Shown piece after piece: positions 13,471 through 20,770 of a stretch of 27,100 bases of DNA. Under the pieces are notes generated by a model, which ran no database searches, was not told where the DNA came from, and worked only from the letters and a program-made list of their open reading frames with translations. Made by a program: the position numbers and the translations under genes. Each line of letters begins with the position of its first letter. The first letter of the stretch is position 1. Source of the DNA: Gordonia sp. UBA5067. Lineage in GTDB: Bacteria > Actinomycetota > Actinomycetes > Mycobacteriales > Mycobacteriaceae. The stretch spans positions 86,954 to 114,053 of the forward strand of contig NZ_DIAX01000010.1 in assembly GCF_002414845.1 (NCBI RefSeq), read 5' to 3'.

Positions 13471-14505
13471 GTGAGCACCGATGATGACGATTGGACGCCC
13501 GCCGATGAGCCGGTGGCCCTGGAGAAGGCCGAGCCGGCGACGGAGCGGTTGTCGACCGCCGCGGGGCAGCAATCCGGATCCGGCGAGCCGCTGTGGCCGG
13601 CGGAGGACGGTCCGGTGCCGGACCCGGGTACCCGGCCGCCCGCCGCTGGCAGTGCGGCCCGACTCGACGGTGCGACGAGTGGGCCGAATCGGATCAACAG
13701 GTCGGCGCCCGCGGAATCTGCGCGCAATACCAAACGGTGGGTCGGCATCGGGCTCGTCGCGGTGTTGCTCGCGGTCGTGGCCGGGCTCGGCGGCACCGAA
13801 CTCTACCTGCGCCATCAGGTGACCAGCTGCCTCAGCAAGGCGTTCGGGTCGCTCACCGGTGCACCGACGACCGTCTCGCTGAGTGGTCGGCCGATGCTGT
13901 GGCAGGCAATGACCAAGGAGATTCCCTTCGTTGAGGTCAACTCCACCGACGGGGCGGGTGCCGGTGACGGGCGGCTGCACCTGCGGGTCGACCGGATCAC
14001 CGGCAGCGGCAGCCAGTCGACGATTGGTGCCATCACCGGCAACGGGTACGTGCCGTTCAGCCAGGTGACCGCCTCAACGCGACGCCCGGGAGGCATGAAT
14101 CTCGATCCGAACGGCACCGGTCAGTTCGGTGGCGCCGGGCAGGTGGAATCGATTCGATCCAATAACGACGGCACCTTCGACGTGACGGCGACCGTGACTG
14201 CGGTCATCATCCCGCTGCCCGTCACCGTTACCCTGCGGCCGCACATCCGCGACGGAAAGGCGCAATTCGAGGTTGTGCGCGCCAGCATGATGGCCTTCGG
14301 CATACCGCCGGACTTCGCGCAGACCATTGTCGACGAGACCACCGACGCGATGTTCGGCTCGATGCTCAAGAACCTGACGCTGTCGAAGCTGGAGGTTCGC
14401 GGTGAGGGCGTGGAGTTCGCGGTCAGCGGGGCCAACGTCACCGTCGACGAAAACCTCGTCCGTCCTCGCGGCAACTGTGATGACGTGACGACCGCGCTCG
14501 GCTGA
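13471..14505 (+). CDS. DUF2993 (LmeA-like) membrane-anchored protein
   Basis: A 344-residue protein with an acidic, Pro/Gly-rich, probably disordered cytoplasmic N-terminus (1-85), one transmembrane helix at about 90-113, and an extracytoplasmic DUF2993 domain (about 115-344). DUF2993 includes mycobacterial LmeA, linked to lipomannan elongation, and has a lipid-binding tubular fold; a role in envelope lipid handling is therefore an inference. Two cysteines outside the membrane (TSCLSKAF near residue 120 and RGNCDDV near the C-terminus) could form a disulfide. GTG 13471 has AGGAG at 13456-13460. It matches Rv0479c by neighbours. It converges on purU with a 25-base gap. Confidence 0.85.
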   Translation: MSTDDDDWTPADEPVALEKAEPATERLSTAAGQQSGSGEPLWPAEDGPVPDPGTRPPAAGSAARLDGATSGPNRINRSAPAESARNTKRWVGIGLVAVLLAVVAGLGGTELYLRHQVTSCLSKAFGSLTGAPTTVSLSGRPMLWQAMTKEIPFVEVNSTDGAGAGDGRLHLRVDRITGSGSQSTIGAITGNGYVPFSQVTASTRRPGGMNLDPNGTGQFGGAGQVESIRSNNDGTFDVTATVTAVIIPLPVTVTLRPHIRDGKAQFEVVRASMMAFGIPPDFAQTIVDETTDAMFGSMLKNLTLSKLEVRGEGVEFAVSGANVTVDENLVRPRGNCDDVTTALG

Positions 14506-14525
14506 GCGTTCCCGGGCGTTCCCGG
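14506..14525 (+). repeat. Exact 10-bp tandem repeat between convergent stops
   Basis: GCGTTCCCGG occurs twice in tandem in the 25 bases between the DUF2993 and purU stop codons. Each copy is too short to form a terminator alone; it may be simple slippage. Confidence 0.7.
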
Positions 14526-14530
14526 ACCGG

Positions 14531-15421
14531 TCAGTCGAAGACGACGGTCTTGCCGCCGTGGACGAGGACGCGGTCTTCGAGGTGCCAGCGGACTCCGCGG
14601 GCGAGCACCATGGTTTCGATGTCGCGCCCCTGCCGCACCATGTCGGCGACGTGGTCGCTGTGGTCGACGCGGATGACGTCCTGCTCGATGATCGGGCCGG
14701 CATCGAGTTCGGCGGTCACGTAGTGGCACGTCGCGCCGATCAACTTGACCCCGCGGGCGAAGGCCTGGTGATAGGGCCGGGCGCCGACGAAGCTCGGCAG
14801 GAAACTGTGATGGATGTTGATGGCGCGCCGCGACCACTGCTCGCACAGGTGGGGCGGCAGGATCTGCATGAACCGGGCGAGGACGACCGCGTCGGGCTCG
14901 TGGGCGTCCACGATGGCGGCGACGCGGTCGAAAGCGGCACTCCTGGACACCTGCGGGTCGTCGAAGGGGACCAGGTGGAACGGCACGCCGAACCGCTCGG
15001 TGAGCTCGCCCAGCGATACGTGGTTGCCGATGACGGCGGCGATCTCACCGGGGAACTCGCCGCGCTCGGCCCGTCCGAGCAGGTCGATGAGGCAGTGGCT
15101 TTCCCGGCTGACCAGGACGACGACCCGCTTTGGCGTGCCGGAGTCGGTGAGTCGCCACTCGGTATTGGGGTGGAACTGGTCGGCGGCCATGGTGGCGAAC
15201 CGCGCCCGCAACTCGTCGATGCTGCCGGCGACCGAGTCGGCGCGCACCGCCTGCCGGGTGAAGAACCAGTTGGAGTCGGCGTCGGAATGATAGGCAGCCT
15301 CGGTGATCCAGGCCCCCGCGTCGGCGAGGAAGCCCGCAATGCGCGCGACGATGCCGGTCTCGTCCGGGCAGCCGAGGGTCAGGATGTAGCGGCGATCAGC
15401 GGCGGCGATGTCAGATTCCAC
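14531..15421 (-). CDS. purU: Formyltetrahydrofolate deformylase
   Basis: A 296-residue cytoplasmic enzyme that hydrolyses 10-formyltetrahydrofolate to tetrahydrofolate and formate, supplying formate for purine synthesis and balancing one-carbon pools. The N-terminal ACT-like domain (about 11-90: [21 protein letters not shown]) is followed by the formyltransferase-fold domain (98-296). Catalytic residues are Asn202 and His204 in [11 protein letters not shown] and Asp240 in [14 protein letters not shown] 15421 is the start that gives the expected N-terminus; CACACT lies 6 bases upstream and there is no ribosome site. It diverges from deoC across only 26 bases. If the MetE-like protein no longer uses folate, the two genes need not be connected. 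Confidence 0.94.
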   Translation of the reverse strand: MESDIAAADRRYILTLGCPDETGIVARIAGFLADAGAWITEAAYHSDADSNWFFTRQAVRADSVAGSIDELRARFATMAADQFHPNTEWRLTDSGTPKRVVVLVSRESHCLIDLLGRAERGEFPGEIAAVIGNHVSLGELTERFGVPFHLVPFDDPQVSRSAAFDRVAAIVDAHEPDAVVLARFMQILPPHLCEQWSRRAINIHHSFLPSFVGARPYHQAFARGVKLIGATCHYVTAELDAGPIIEQDVIRVDHSDHVADMVRQGRDIETMVLARGVRWHLEDRVLVHGGKTVVFD

Positions 15422-15447
15422 GGACCCAGTGTGCCAAGCTGGGCCGC
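15422..15447. promoter_or_regulatory. Very short divergent promoter region purU/deoC
   Basis: Only 26 bases separate the two start codons. Facing purU, CACACT ends 6 bases before GTG; facing deoC, CAAGCT ends 7 bases before ATG. Both are TANNNT with T changed to C. No Shine-Dalgarno site exists on either side, so both mRNAs are probably leaderless and each -35 region must lie inside or near the opposite gene. Confidence 0.45.
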
Positions 15448-16119
15448 ATGACTGAACACGACCTCACCCGTGAGCGGGTGGCGCGCATGATCGACCACAC
15501 GCTGCTCAAGCCCGAGGCGACGCGCTCCGACGCGCTGACGGCGGTCGCGCAGGCGGCCGAGCTGGGTGTCTACGCGGTGTGCCTGTCACCGTCGATGCTG
15601 CCCGTATCGACCGGCGCGCAACGGCTGGCCGTGGTCGCCGGCTTTCCGTCGGGGAAGCATCATTCGCTGGTCAAGGCGGCCGAAGCGCGCATGGCCGTCG
15701 ATGAGGGTGCGGACGAGGTCGACATGGTGATCGACATCGGCGCTGCCGTTGACGGCCGCTTCGACGAGGTGTTCGCCGATGTCGTCACCGTCGCGCAGGC
15801 AGTCGGCGACGCCGCGCTGCTCAAGGTGATCGTCGAGTCGGCGGTCTTGCTGCGCGACGCCGGCCCCGACACCCTGCAACAGGTGTGCGAGAAAGCGGCC
15901 GCGGCGGGCGCCGGCATGGTGAAGACCTCGACGGGCTTTCACCCGGCGGGGGGAGCCAGTGTTGCGGCGGTGCGGTTGATGTCCGATGCCGTGGGCCCGG
16001 GCATCGGGGTGAAGGCGAGTGGTGGAATTGGGGACGCGCGGTTCGCGGCCGAGTTGATCGCCGCCGGTGCGACGCGGTTGGGAACCTCGCGGACCGCCGT
16101 CGTCCTGGACGGATTCTGA
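15448..16119 (+). CDS. deoC: Deoxyribose-phosphate aldolase
   Basis: A 223-residue cytoplasmic class I aldolase that splits 2-deoxyribose-5-phosphate into glyceraldehyde-3-phosphate and acetaldehyde during deoxynucleoside catabolism. The signature [12 protein letters not shown] is at residues 14-25. The Schiff-base Lys159 is in MVKTSTGF, the second Lys189 in VKASGGI (KPAGGI in E. coli; the Ser-for-Pro form is common), and the acid Asp92 in EVDMVID. Length fits the short bacterial form. It corresponds to Rv0478. No other deoxynucleoside-catabolism gene is next to it. The Ldt gene follows after 68 bases with its own promoter. Confidence 0.95.
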   Translation: MTEHDLTRERVARMIDHTLLKPEATRSDALTAVAQAAELGVYAVCLSPSMLPVSTGAQRLAVVAGFPSGKHHSLVKAAEARMAVDEGADEVDMVIDIGAAVDGRFDEVFADVVTVAQAVGDAALLKVIVESAVLLRDAGPDTLQQVCEKAAAAGAGMVKTSTGFHPAGGASVAAVRLMSDAVGPGIGVKASGGIGDARFAAELIAAGATRLGTSRTAVVLDGF

Positions 16120-16175
16120 CTTCCTGCGCGGGCGCCGGTGTCCGGCGCGAACGGGCGCCGGCTCGGAAGTGCCGA

Positions 16176-16181
16176 TAGGCT
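16176..16181 (+). promoter_or_regulatory. -10 box TAGGCT, leaderless start of L,D-transpeptidase
   Basis: TAGGCT ends 6 bases before GTG 16188; no ribosome site is visible. A second in-frame GTG at 16182 directly follows the box and is less likely. Confidence 0.5.
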
Positions 16182-16187
16182 GTGGTC

Positions 16188-17459
16188 GTGGGGTTGTCAT
16201 TGCCTAATCGTCGTGCCGTGCTGGCCGCTGCCGGGATCAGCGTGCTCGGTGCTGCTGCCACCGCCTGTGCGCGGCCGGAGAAGGCGGCGCAGGGACCGCC
16301 CCGCCCCACCGTGGAGCTCGACTACACCGGGGGCGGCGCACCGATCAACCCGACGGCGAAGGTGGCCGTGTCGGCGCGCGGCGGCGTCCTCAACCCCGAT
16401 GTCCGACTGTTGCGCGCCGACGGCAAAGCCGTGCCCGGGACGATGTCGCCCGATCGGTCGGTGTTTACGGTCGACGGACCACTTGCCTACGACCGGACCT
16501 ACACGTGGGCGGGCAGCGCGACCGGATTCGACCGGGTGCCCGCCGACCTGTCCGGCAAACTCGTCACGCTGAAGCCGAAGGCGATCGCGGAGGTGACCGT
16601 CAACATCGGCGATGGGCAGGAAGTCGGTATCGCCGCACCGATCATCCTGAAGTTCAATCGCACGATCACCGATAAGGCCGCAGTCGAAAAGGCGCTCACC
16701 GTCACCACCGAGCCGCCCACGACCGGTTCGTGGGGGTGGCTGGGCGAGGATAACGGCTCCCGCGTCCACTGGCGGCCCCGAGACTATTTCACCCCCGGAA
16801 CCAAGGTGCATGCGGGCGCGAAACTCTACGGCCTCGACTGCGGCGACGGGGTGTTCGGTGATGGCGACGTCACCGTCGACTTCCGAATCGGCCGATCTCA
16901 AATCGTCAAGGCCGACGCGGCCTCGCACCAGATCGTCGTCGTTCGCGATGGGGCCCCGATTATGACGCTGCCGTGCAGCTACGGTGGCGGCGACCTCGAC
17001 CGTAATGTGACGCGTTCGGGGATCCACGTCGTCACCGAGAAGTGGGAAGACTTCTTCATGACCAATCCCGCCGCCGGGTACTTCCGGATCCGTGAGCGCT
17101 GGGCGGTCCGGATCTCCAACAACGGCGAGTTCATCCACGCCAATCCCGAGACCGTCGGAGTCCAGGGCTCCTCCAACGTCACCAACGGGTGCATCAACCT
17201 GTCGCTGGCCAATGCGGAGCGGTACTTCCACACCGCGGTCTACGGCGATCCCGTGGAGGTCACCGGCACCCGAATCGAACTCTCCGAGCGGGATGGCGAC
17301 ATTTACGACTGGGCCTACAGCTGGCCGCAGTGGAAGCGCCTGTCGGCAATCAAGAACTCGATCTCGGTACGGTCGGCACCGGCCACGCCGTCCGGTGCGC
17401 CGCCGGTGCCCGCCACCGTGCCGTCCGTCGCGCCGAGAGGGCCCAGGCCGCCGCACTGA
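16188..17459 (+). CDS. L,D-transpeptidase lipoprotein (LdtMt5/LprQ-like)
   Basis: A 423-residue exported enzyme that should form 3-3 peptidoglycan cross-links outside the membrane. The signal has RR at 8-9, a hydrophobic core and lipobox ATAC with Cys27. Two Ig-like/bacterial domains (about 30-245) precede the YkuD catalytic domain (about 250-385). The catalytic Cys335 (NGCINLS) and His317 (FIHANPE) have the 18-residue spacing of LdtMt2. The histidine of the usual HGC motif is Asn333 here. The C-terminal tail after about 390 is rich in Pro and Ala, as recalled for LdtMt5. Position near deoC, SDR and ROK genes matches Rv0483 (lprQ). An SRPBCC gene starts 17 bases later. GTG 16188 was chosen from the leaderless spacing. 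Confidence 0.9.
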   Translation: MGLSLPNRRAVLAAAGISVLGAAATACARPEKAAQGPPRPTVELDYTGGGAPINPTAKVAVSARGGVLNPDVRLLRADGKAVPGTMSPDRSVFTVDGPLAYDRTYTWAGSATGFDRVPADLSGKLVTLKPKAIAEVTVNIGDGQEVGIAAPIILKFNRTITDKAAVEKALTVTTEPPTTGSWGWLGEDNGSRVHWRPRDYFTPGTKVHAGAKLYGLDCGDGVFGDGDVTVDFRIGRSQIVKADAASHQIVVVRDGAPIMTLPCSYGGGDLDRNVTRSGIHVVTEKWEDFFMTNPAAGYFRIRERWAVRISNNGEFIHANPETVGVQGSSNVTNGCINLSLANAERYFHTAVYGDPVEVTGTRIELSERDGDIYDWAYSWPQWKRLSAIKNSISVRSAPATPSGAPPVPATVPSVAPRGPRPPH

Positions 17460-17464
17460 CGGGC

Positions 17465-17470
17465 TACCCT
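17465..17470 (+). promoter_or_regulatory. -10 box TACCCT, leaderless start of SRPBCC gene
   Basis: TACCCT begins 6 bases after the Ldt stop codon and ends 6 bases before GTG 17477, with no Shine-Dalgarno site. Confidence 0.48.
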
Positions 17471-17476
17471 GGACTG

Positions 17477-17953
17477 GTGAGCTTCGTCCTCGAGCATTCG
17501 GTGGAGATTGGCGCCCCGGCGGCGACCGTCTGGGCGGTGCTGACCGATTTCGGCGCCTACGGCCAGTGGAACCCATTCGTTCCGCGGGCCTCGTGCCGGC
17601 TTGAGCCGGGCGGGCCGATCGACATGGACGTCCGCCTTCGTGGTGACACGTTGCGGCACCAGCGCGAGTTCATCAACCGCGTCGACCCCGGCCGCTCCTT
17701 CAGCTATTCGATGCGGCCCGCACCGCTGCGCCTCCTGCGCAGCGTGCGGGAGCAGACCGTTGCCCCGTCGGGGCCGGGGACCTGTCACTATGCTTCGCAT
17801 TTCCAGATCGACGGCCTGCTGGTTCCGGTCGTCGAGGCGTTGCTCGGCGGCGGGATGCGCCGCGGCTTCGACGATATGACTGCGGGACTGAAGCGGCGGG
17901 CCGAGGAACTGGGGGGCGGAGCGAAGCACCCGGCGGCACCGCGGCGGCGCTAG
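17477..17953 (+). CDS. SRPBCC family protein
   Basis: A 158-residue protein with an SRPBCC (START/polyketide-cyclase-like) fold: LEHSVEIGAPAATVWAVLTDF, then YGQWNPFVPRA, central strands and the long C-terminal helix (LLGGGMRRGFDDMTAGLKRRAEEL). These proteins bind hydrophobic ligands; the ligand cannot be named. A basic, Pro-rich tail (KHPAAPRRR) ends the protein. The start GTG 17477 follows TACCCT by 6 bases. Its TAG stop lies in a CTAG palindrome that also supplies the TAG stop of the convergent SDR gene, so the two genes overlap by four bases. It is the third SRPBCC-like protein of the window if the DUF2505 pair is counted. Confidence 0.85.
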   Translation: MSFVLEHSVEIGAPAATVWAVLTDFGAYGQWNPFVPRASCRLEPGGPIDMDVRLRGDTLRHQREFINRVDPGRSFSYSMRPAPLRLLRSVREQTVAPSGPGTCHYASHFQIDGLLVPVVEALLGGGMRRGFDDMTAGLKRRAEELGGGAKHPAAPRRR

Positions 17954-18714
17954 CCCGTCTTGATGTTGCGGCGGGCGTTGGCCTGGTCGCGGGGCTTGAT
18001 GACGATCTGGTCGAGGTTCACATGCGGCGGGCGGGACGCGGCGAAGGCGATCACTTCGGCGACGTCGTCGGCCGTGAGCGGGGTCAGTCCGGCGTACACC
18101 GCATCAGCGCGCTCGGTGTCGCCGTCGAAGCGGATCATCGAGAACTCGGTCTCCACCATCCCCGGCAGGACCTCGGTGAGACGGATCGGCTTGCCGAGCA
18201 ACTCCAGGCGCAGCGTCCGATGCACCAGGGCCTGCGCGTGTTTGGCCGCGGTGTAGCCGGCGCCGTTGTCGTATGGCTCGAGCGCCGCAACCGAGGTCAC
18301 GGTGACGATGAGTCCATCACCAGAGGCCGTCAATGCGGGGAGTAGCGCTTTGGTCATCCGCATCGTCCCGATGACGTTGGTCTCCCACATCCATCGCCAG
18401 TCGTCCTCGACAGCCTGCGCGACCGGGCCGAGTCCCTTGGCCCCGCCGGCATTGTTGACGAGAATGTCGACCCGGTCGAGGCCGGCGACGAACGCGGCGA
18501 TCGATTCGGGATCGGTGACGTCGAGGGCACGGCCGATTCCGCCGATCTCCGCCGCTAGTGCCGTGATCCGGTCGAGGCGGCGTGCCCCCGCGACGACAAG
18601 GTAGCCGGCGGCGGCGAGCGCACGCGCGGTGGCCGCGCCGATACCTGAGCTCGCACCGGTGACGACGGCGACGCGACGTGACGGAGCGGGGGCGTGGGAT
18701 TCCGGTGCGGTCAT
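17950..18714 (-). CDS. Short-chain dehydrogenase/reductase (Rv0484c-like)
   Basis: A 254-residue classical SDR. Residues 19-26 hold TGASSGIG, 87-90 NNAG, Ser141 lies in TVTSVAALEP and Tyr154-x3-Lys158 in YTAAKHA; LPGMVETEFS follows. The dinucleotide-binding GARR at about 43-46 favours NADP. The subgroup resembles YdfG/DHRS11 oxidoreductases of small hydroxy acids or ketones, but the substrate is unknown. The position between the Ldt/SRPBCC genes and the divergent ROK regulator matches Rv0484c. Upstream of the ATG at 18714 lies TAGACC with 6-base spacing, an imperfect -10. The 100-base gap to the ROK gene holds both promoters. Confidence 0.9.
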   Translation of the reverse strand: MTAPESHAPAPSRRVAVVTGASSGIGAATARALAAAGYLVVAGARRLDRITALAAEIGGIGRALDVTDPESIAAFVAGLDRVDILVNNAGGAKGLGPVAQAVEDDWRWMWETNVIGTMRMTKALLPALTASGDGLIVTVTSVAALEPYDNGAGYTAAKHAQALVHRTLRLELLGKPIRLTEVLPGMVETEFSMIRFDGDTERADAVYAGLTPLTADDVAEVIAFAASRPPHVNLDQIVIKPRDQANARRNIKTG

Positions 18715-18802
18715 GGTCTCGGTCTATGCCATCGGGTGGGCCGGCGCAAGTCGGCGGTTGAATCCGCATGGCGCCATCGGCACTCGCACGCGACGGCGCT
18801 GC

Positions 18803-18808
18803 TATGTT
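18803..18808 (+). promoter_or_regulatory. -10 box TATGTT, leaderless start of ROK regulator
   Basis: TATGTT ends 6 bases before ATG 18815. No ribosome site is seen. Confidence 0.5.
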
Positions 18809-18814
18809 CTGGCC

Positions 18815-19978
18815 ATGGGAGAACCGGCCGGAGGTATCAGCGGGGTGGTCCCAGCGGCGCTACGGGTGGGCAGGTCCCCTGCCGCGGTCGTTCTCGCCCT
18901 CGTCCGGAGCGCCGGACCGGTGACCCGCGATCGCTTGGCGCTGCACTCAGACCTGTCGACGGCGACCGTGAACCGTCAGGTACATGCCTTGGCCGGGGCG
19001 GAACTGATCGTCGAGCGCCCCGACCTCGTCGACGGCGGTGGCATCGGGCGTCCGAAGGTGCCGCTGACGCTCAACCATGAGGGCTTGGCCGTCGCCGCGA
19101 TGCATATTGGCGCCCGCCGGACGCTGCTCGCGATCGCCGACCTCGCGGGCCGGACCCTGCACAGCCATGCCGTGCTGACACCCGACGGCGATCCCGTCGA
19201 GGTGATCGGGATCCTCGCCGATGCCCTGGCTGAATTGATCAGCCGCTTCTCGGGCCGGCGGTTCCTCTGGGCCGGGGTGGCGGTGGGCGGTGATGTCGAC
19301 GAGACGACCGGCGCGGTGGACCATCCGGTCCTCGGGTGGCGCGGGGCGCCGGTCGGTGCGATGGTCAACCAGGCGCTGGGGCTGCCGGTGTCGGTGTGCG
19401 AACACGTGCAGGCGATGGCGGCCGCCGAACTGGTCCTCGCGCCGCCCGTGGGCGGAGCCGTGCCGGGGAGATCGTCGATCTATTGGTATGCGCGCGAGAC
19501 GGTCGGGATGGCGCTGACGGTCGACGGTCATGTGCAGGTCCCGCGCACCGGGGCCGGAACCGTGGCGCACGTACCGGTCCGCGCGCCGCTGTTCGGCCCG
19601 TCGGGGATCGGCCCGTCGGGGATCGGCACCGTCGGGCTGCAGCAGGTCATCGGTACGTCGGCGCTTCGGGGCGCGATGCGCCGGTCTGGTTCGGCCGCCG
19701 AGTCGTCGCTGGTGGAGGAGCGGGCCCGGGCGCTGGGGGAAGCGATTGCGACCATCGCCGACGTGCTCAACCCTGATACCGTCATCGTCGCCGGCGACGC
19801 GTTCGCCAATCATCCGCGCGGCCTGGCGCCCGTCCAAGCCGCATTCGATGCCGCGCGACACCTGCCACACCGATTGGAGCTGACGCCGACGCGATTCGGC
19901 CTCGGCGTCCAGGAAGCGGCGGCGGTCGTCGTGGCGCTTTCGGTGATCTACGCCGATCCGATCGGATCGGTCGGATGA
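18815..19978 (+). CDS. ROK-family transcriptional regulator (Rv0485-like)
   Basis: A 387-residue ROK-family protein with an N-terminal winged helix-turn-helix (about 24-88: VTRDRLALHSDLSTATVNRQVHAL) and a C-terminal sugar-kinase-like fold. The ROK zinc motif, a His followed by CxCGxxGCxE, is absent: the equivalent region reads AHVPVRAPLFGPSGIGPSGIGTVG. Sugar-kinase residues are also weak, so it is a regulator and not a kinase. It matches Rv0485 by position beside the divergent SDR. In M. tuberculosis I recall mshA as the next gene; here otsB/otsA follow on the other strand, so synteny breaks here. ATG 18815 is 6 bases after TATGTT. Its stop is 3 bases from the otsB stop. Confidence 0.87.
   Translation: MGEPAGGISGVVPAALRVGRSPAAVVLALVRSAGPVTRDRLALHSDLSTATVNRQVHALAGAELIVERPDLVDGGGIGRPKVPLTLNHEGLAVAAMHIGARRTLLAIADLAGRTLHSHAVLTPDGDPVEVIGILADALAELISRFSGRRFLWAGVAVGGDVDETTGAVDHPVLGWRGAPVGAMVNQALGLPVSVCEHVQAMAAAELVLAPPVGGAVPGRSSIYWYARETVGMALTVDGHVQVPRTGAGTVAHVPVRAPLFGPSGIGPSGIGTVGLQQVIGTSALRGAMRRSGSAAESSLVEERARALGEAIATIADVLNPDTVIVAGDAFANHPRGLAPVQAAFDAARHLPHRLELTPTRFGLGVQEAAAVVVALSVIYADPIGSVG
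19595..19624 (+). repeat. In-frame 15-bp tandem repeat in ROK gene
   Basis: GGCCCGTCGGGGATC occurs twice exactly (19595-19609, 19610-19624) and a degenerate third unit follows. It encodes GPSGI-GPSGI at residues 261-270, where other ROK proteins have their zinc-binding loop. Confidence 0.85.
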
Positions 19979-19981
19979 CGG

Positions 19982-20770
19982 TTAGCGGCGGCCCTCGAGC
20001 AGCACGCGCAGCACCTCGCCGACTAGGTTCGGGCCGGCGATGCGGTGCCGCGCAATGGTGTTGCCGTCGCCGACCTTGATACTGATGTCGCTGCCGCGCA
20101 GATGGCTGAACGCGTTCTCGTCGGTGACGTCGTCACCGAGATAGCAGACTGCGTCGGCGTCGGACTGTGCGCGCAGCAGGTCGAGGGCGTGGCCTTTGCC
20201 GGTCTCGATCACGGCAAGTTCCAGGACGGCTTTTCCTTCGGTGACGTGGACCCCGGGCCGAGTGGCGGGGCCGCGACGGGCGAGTTCGAGCGCAGCGTCG
20301 GAGTGTGCGCGATCGGCGGCGTTCCGCACGTGCAGCACGGCGCTCGCGGGCTTCGTTTCGACCATCGTCCCGGGGAATTGCGCGGCGATCTCCCCGAGAT
20401 CGGCTGCTACCTGCGCGAGTAGCGCCCGCTCGGCATCGGTGATGCGGGTGGCGAAATCATCGTCGAACTCGGTCCCGTGACTGCCGACCAGGGCGACCCC
20501 GCAGCGGTCGGGCGCGGCGATCGCGACGAGTGCGGCCAGGTCGGCCCGGGCGCGGCCGGACACGATCGCGGTCGTGGTCGCGGGCACCGCCGCGAGTGCG
20601 ACGAGTGCGGCGACCGCCGCGGGATCTGCGCGCGCATCGGTGGGATGGGCGACGATGGGGGCGAGGCAACCATCGAAATCGGAGGCGACGACCACCGTCG
20701 GCAGCGCCGCGAATGCGTGTAACGCGGCGATCAGCTCCGCCGGCAGCTGTGGCGATTCGCCGGTCGCCAT
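19982..20770 (-). CDS. otsB: Trehalose-6-phosphate phosphatase
   Basis: A 262-residue HAD-superfamily phosphatase that converts trehalose-6-phosphate to trehalose. Motif I is ASDFDGCLAPI with Asp31 and Asp33; motif II is IVSGR; motif III includes the conserved Lys of the METKPASAVLHVR/GKGHAL region; motif IV is YLGDDVTDENAF. It is a single-domain protein, shorter than M. tuberculosis OtsB2, which has an extra N-terminal region. ATG 20770 shares its A with the last base of the otsA TGA stop (TGATG), so the genes are translationally coupled. An alternative start at 20815 would overlap otsA by 46 bases. Trehalose here serves as osmoprotectant and as part of mycolate carriers (trehalose mycolates). 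Confidence 0.94.
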   Translation of the reverse strand: MATGESPQLPAELIAALHAFAALPTVVVASDFDGCLAPIVAHPTDARADPAAVAALVALAAVPATTTAIVSGRARADLAALVAIAAPDRCGVALVGSHGTEFDDDFATRITDAERALLAQVAADLGEIAAQFPGTMVETKPASAVLHVRNAADRAHSDAALELARRGPATRPGVHVTEGKAVLELAVIETGKGHALDLLRAQSDADAVCYLGDDVTDENAFSHLRGSDISIKVGDGNTIARHRIAGPNLVGEVLRVLLEGRR

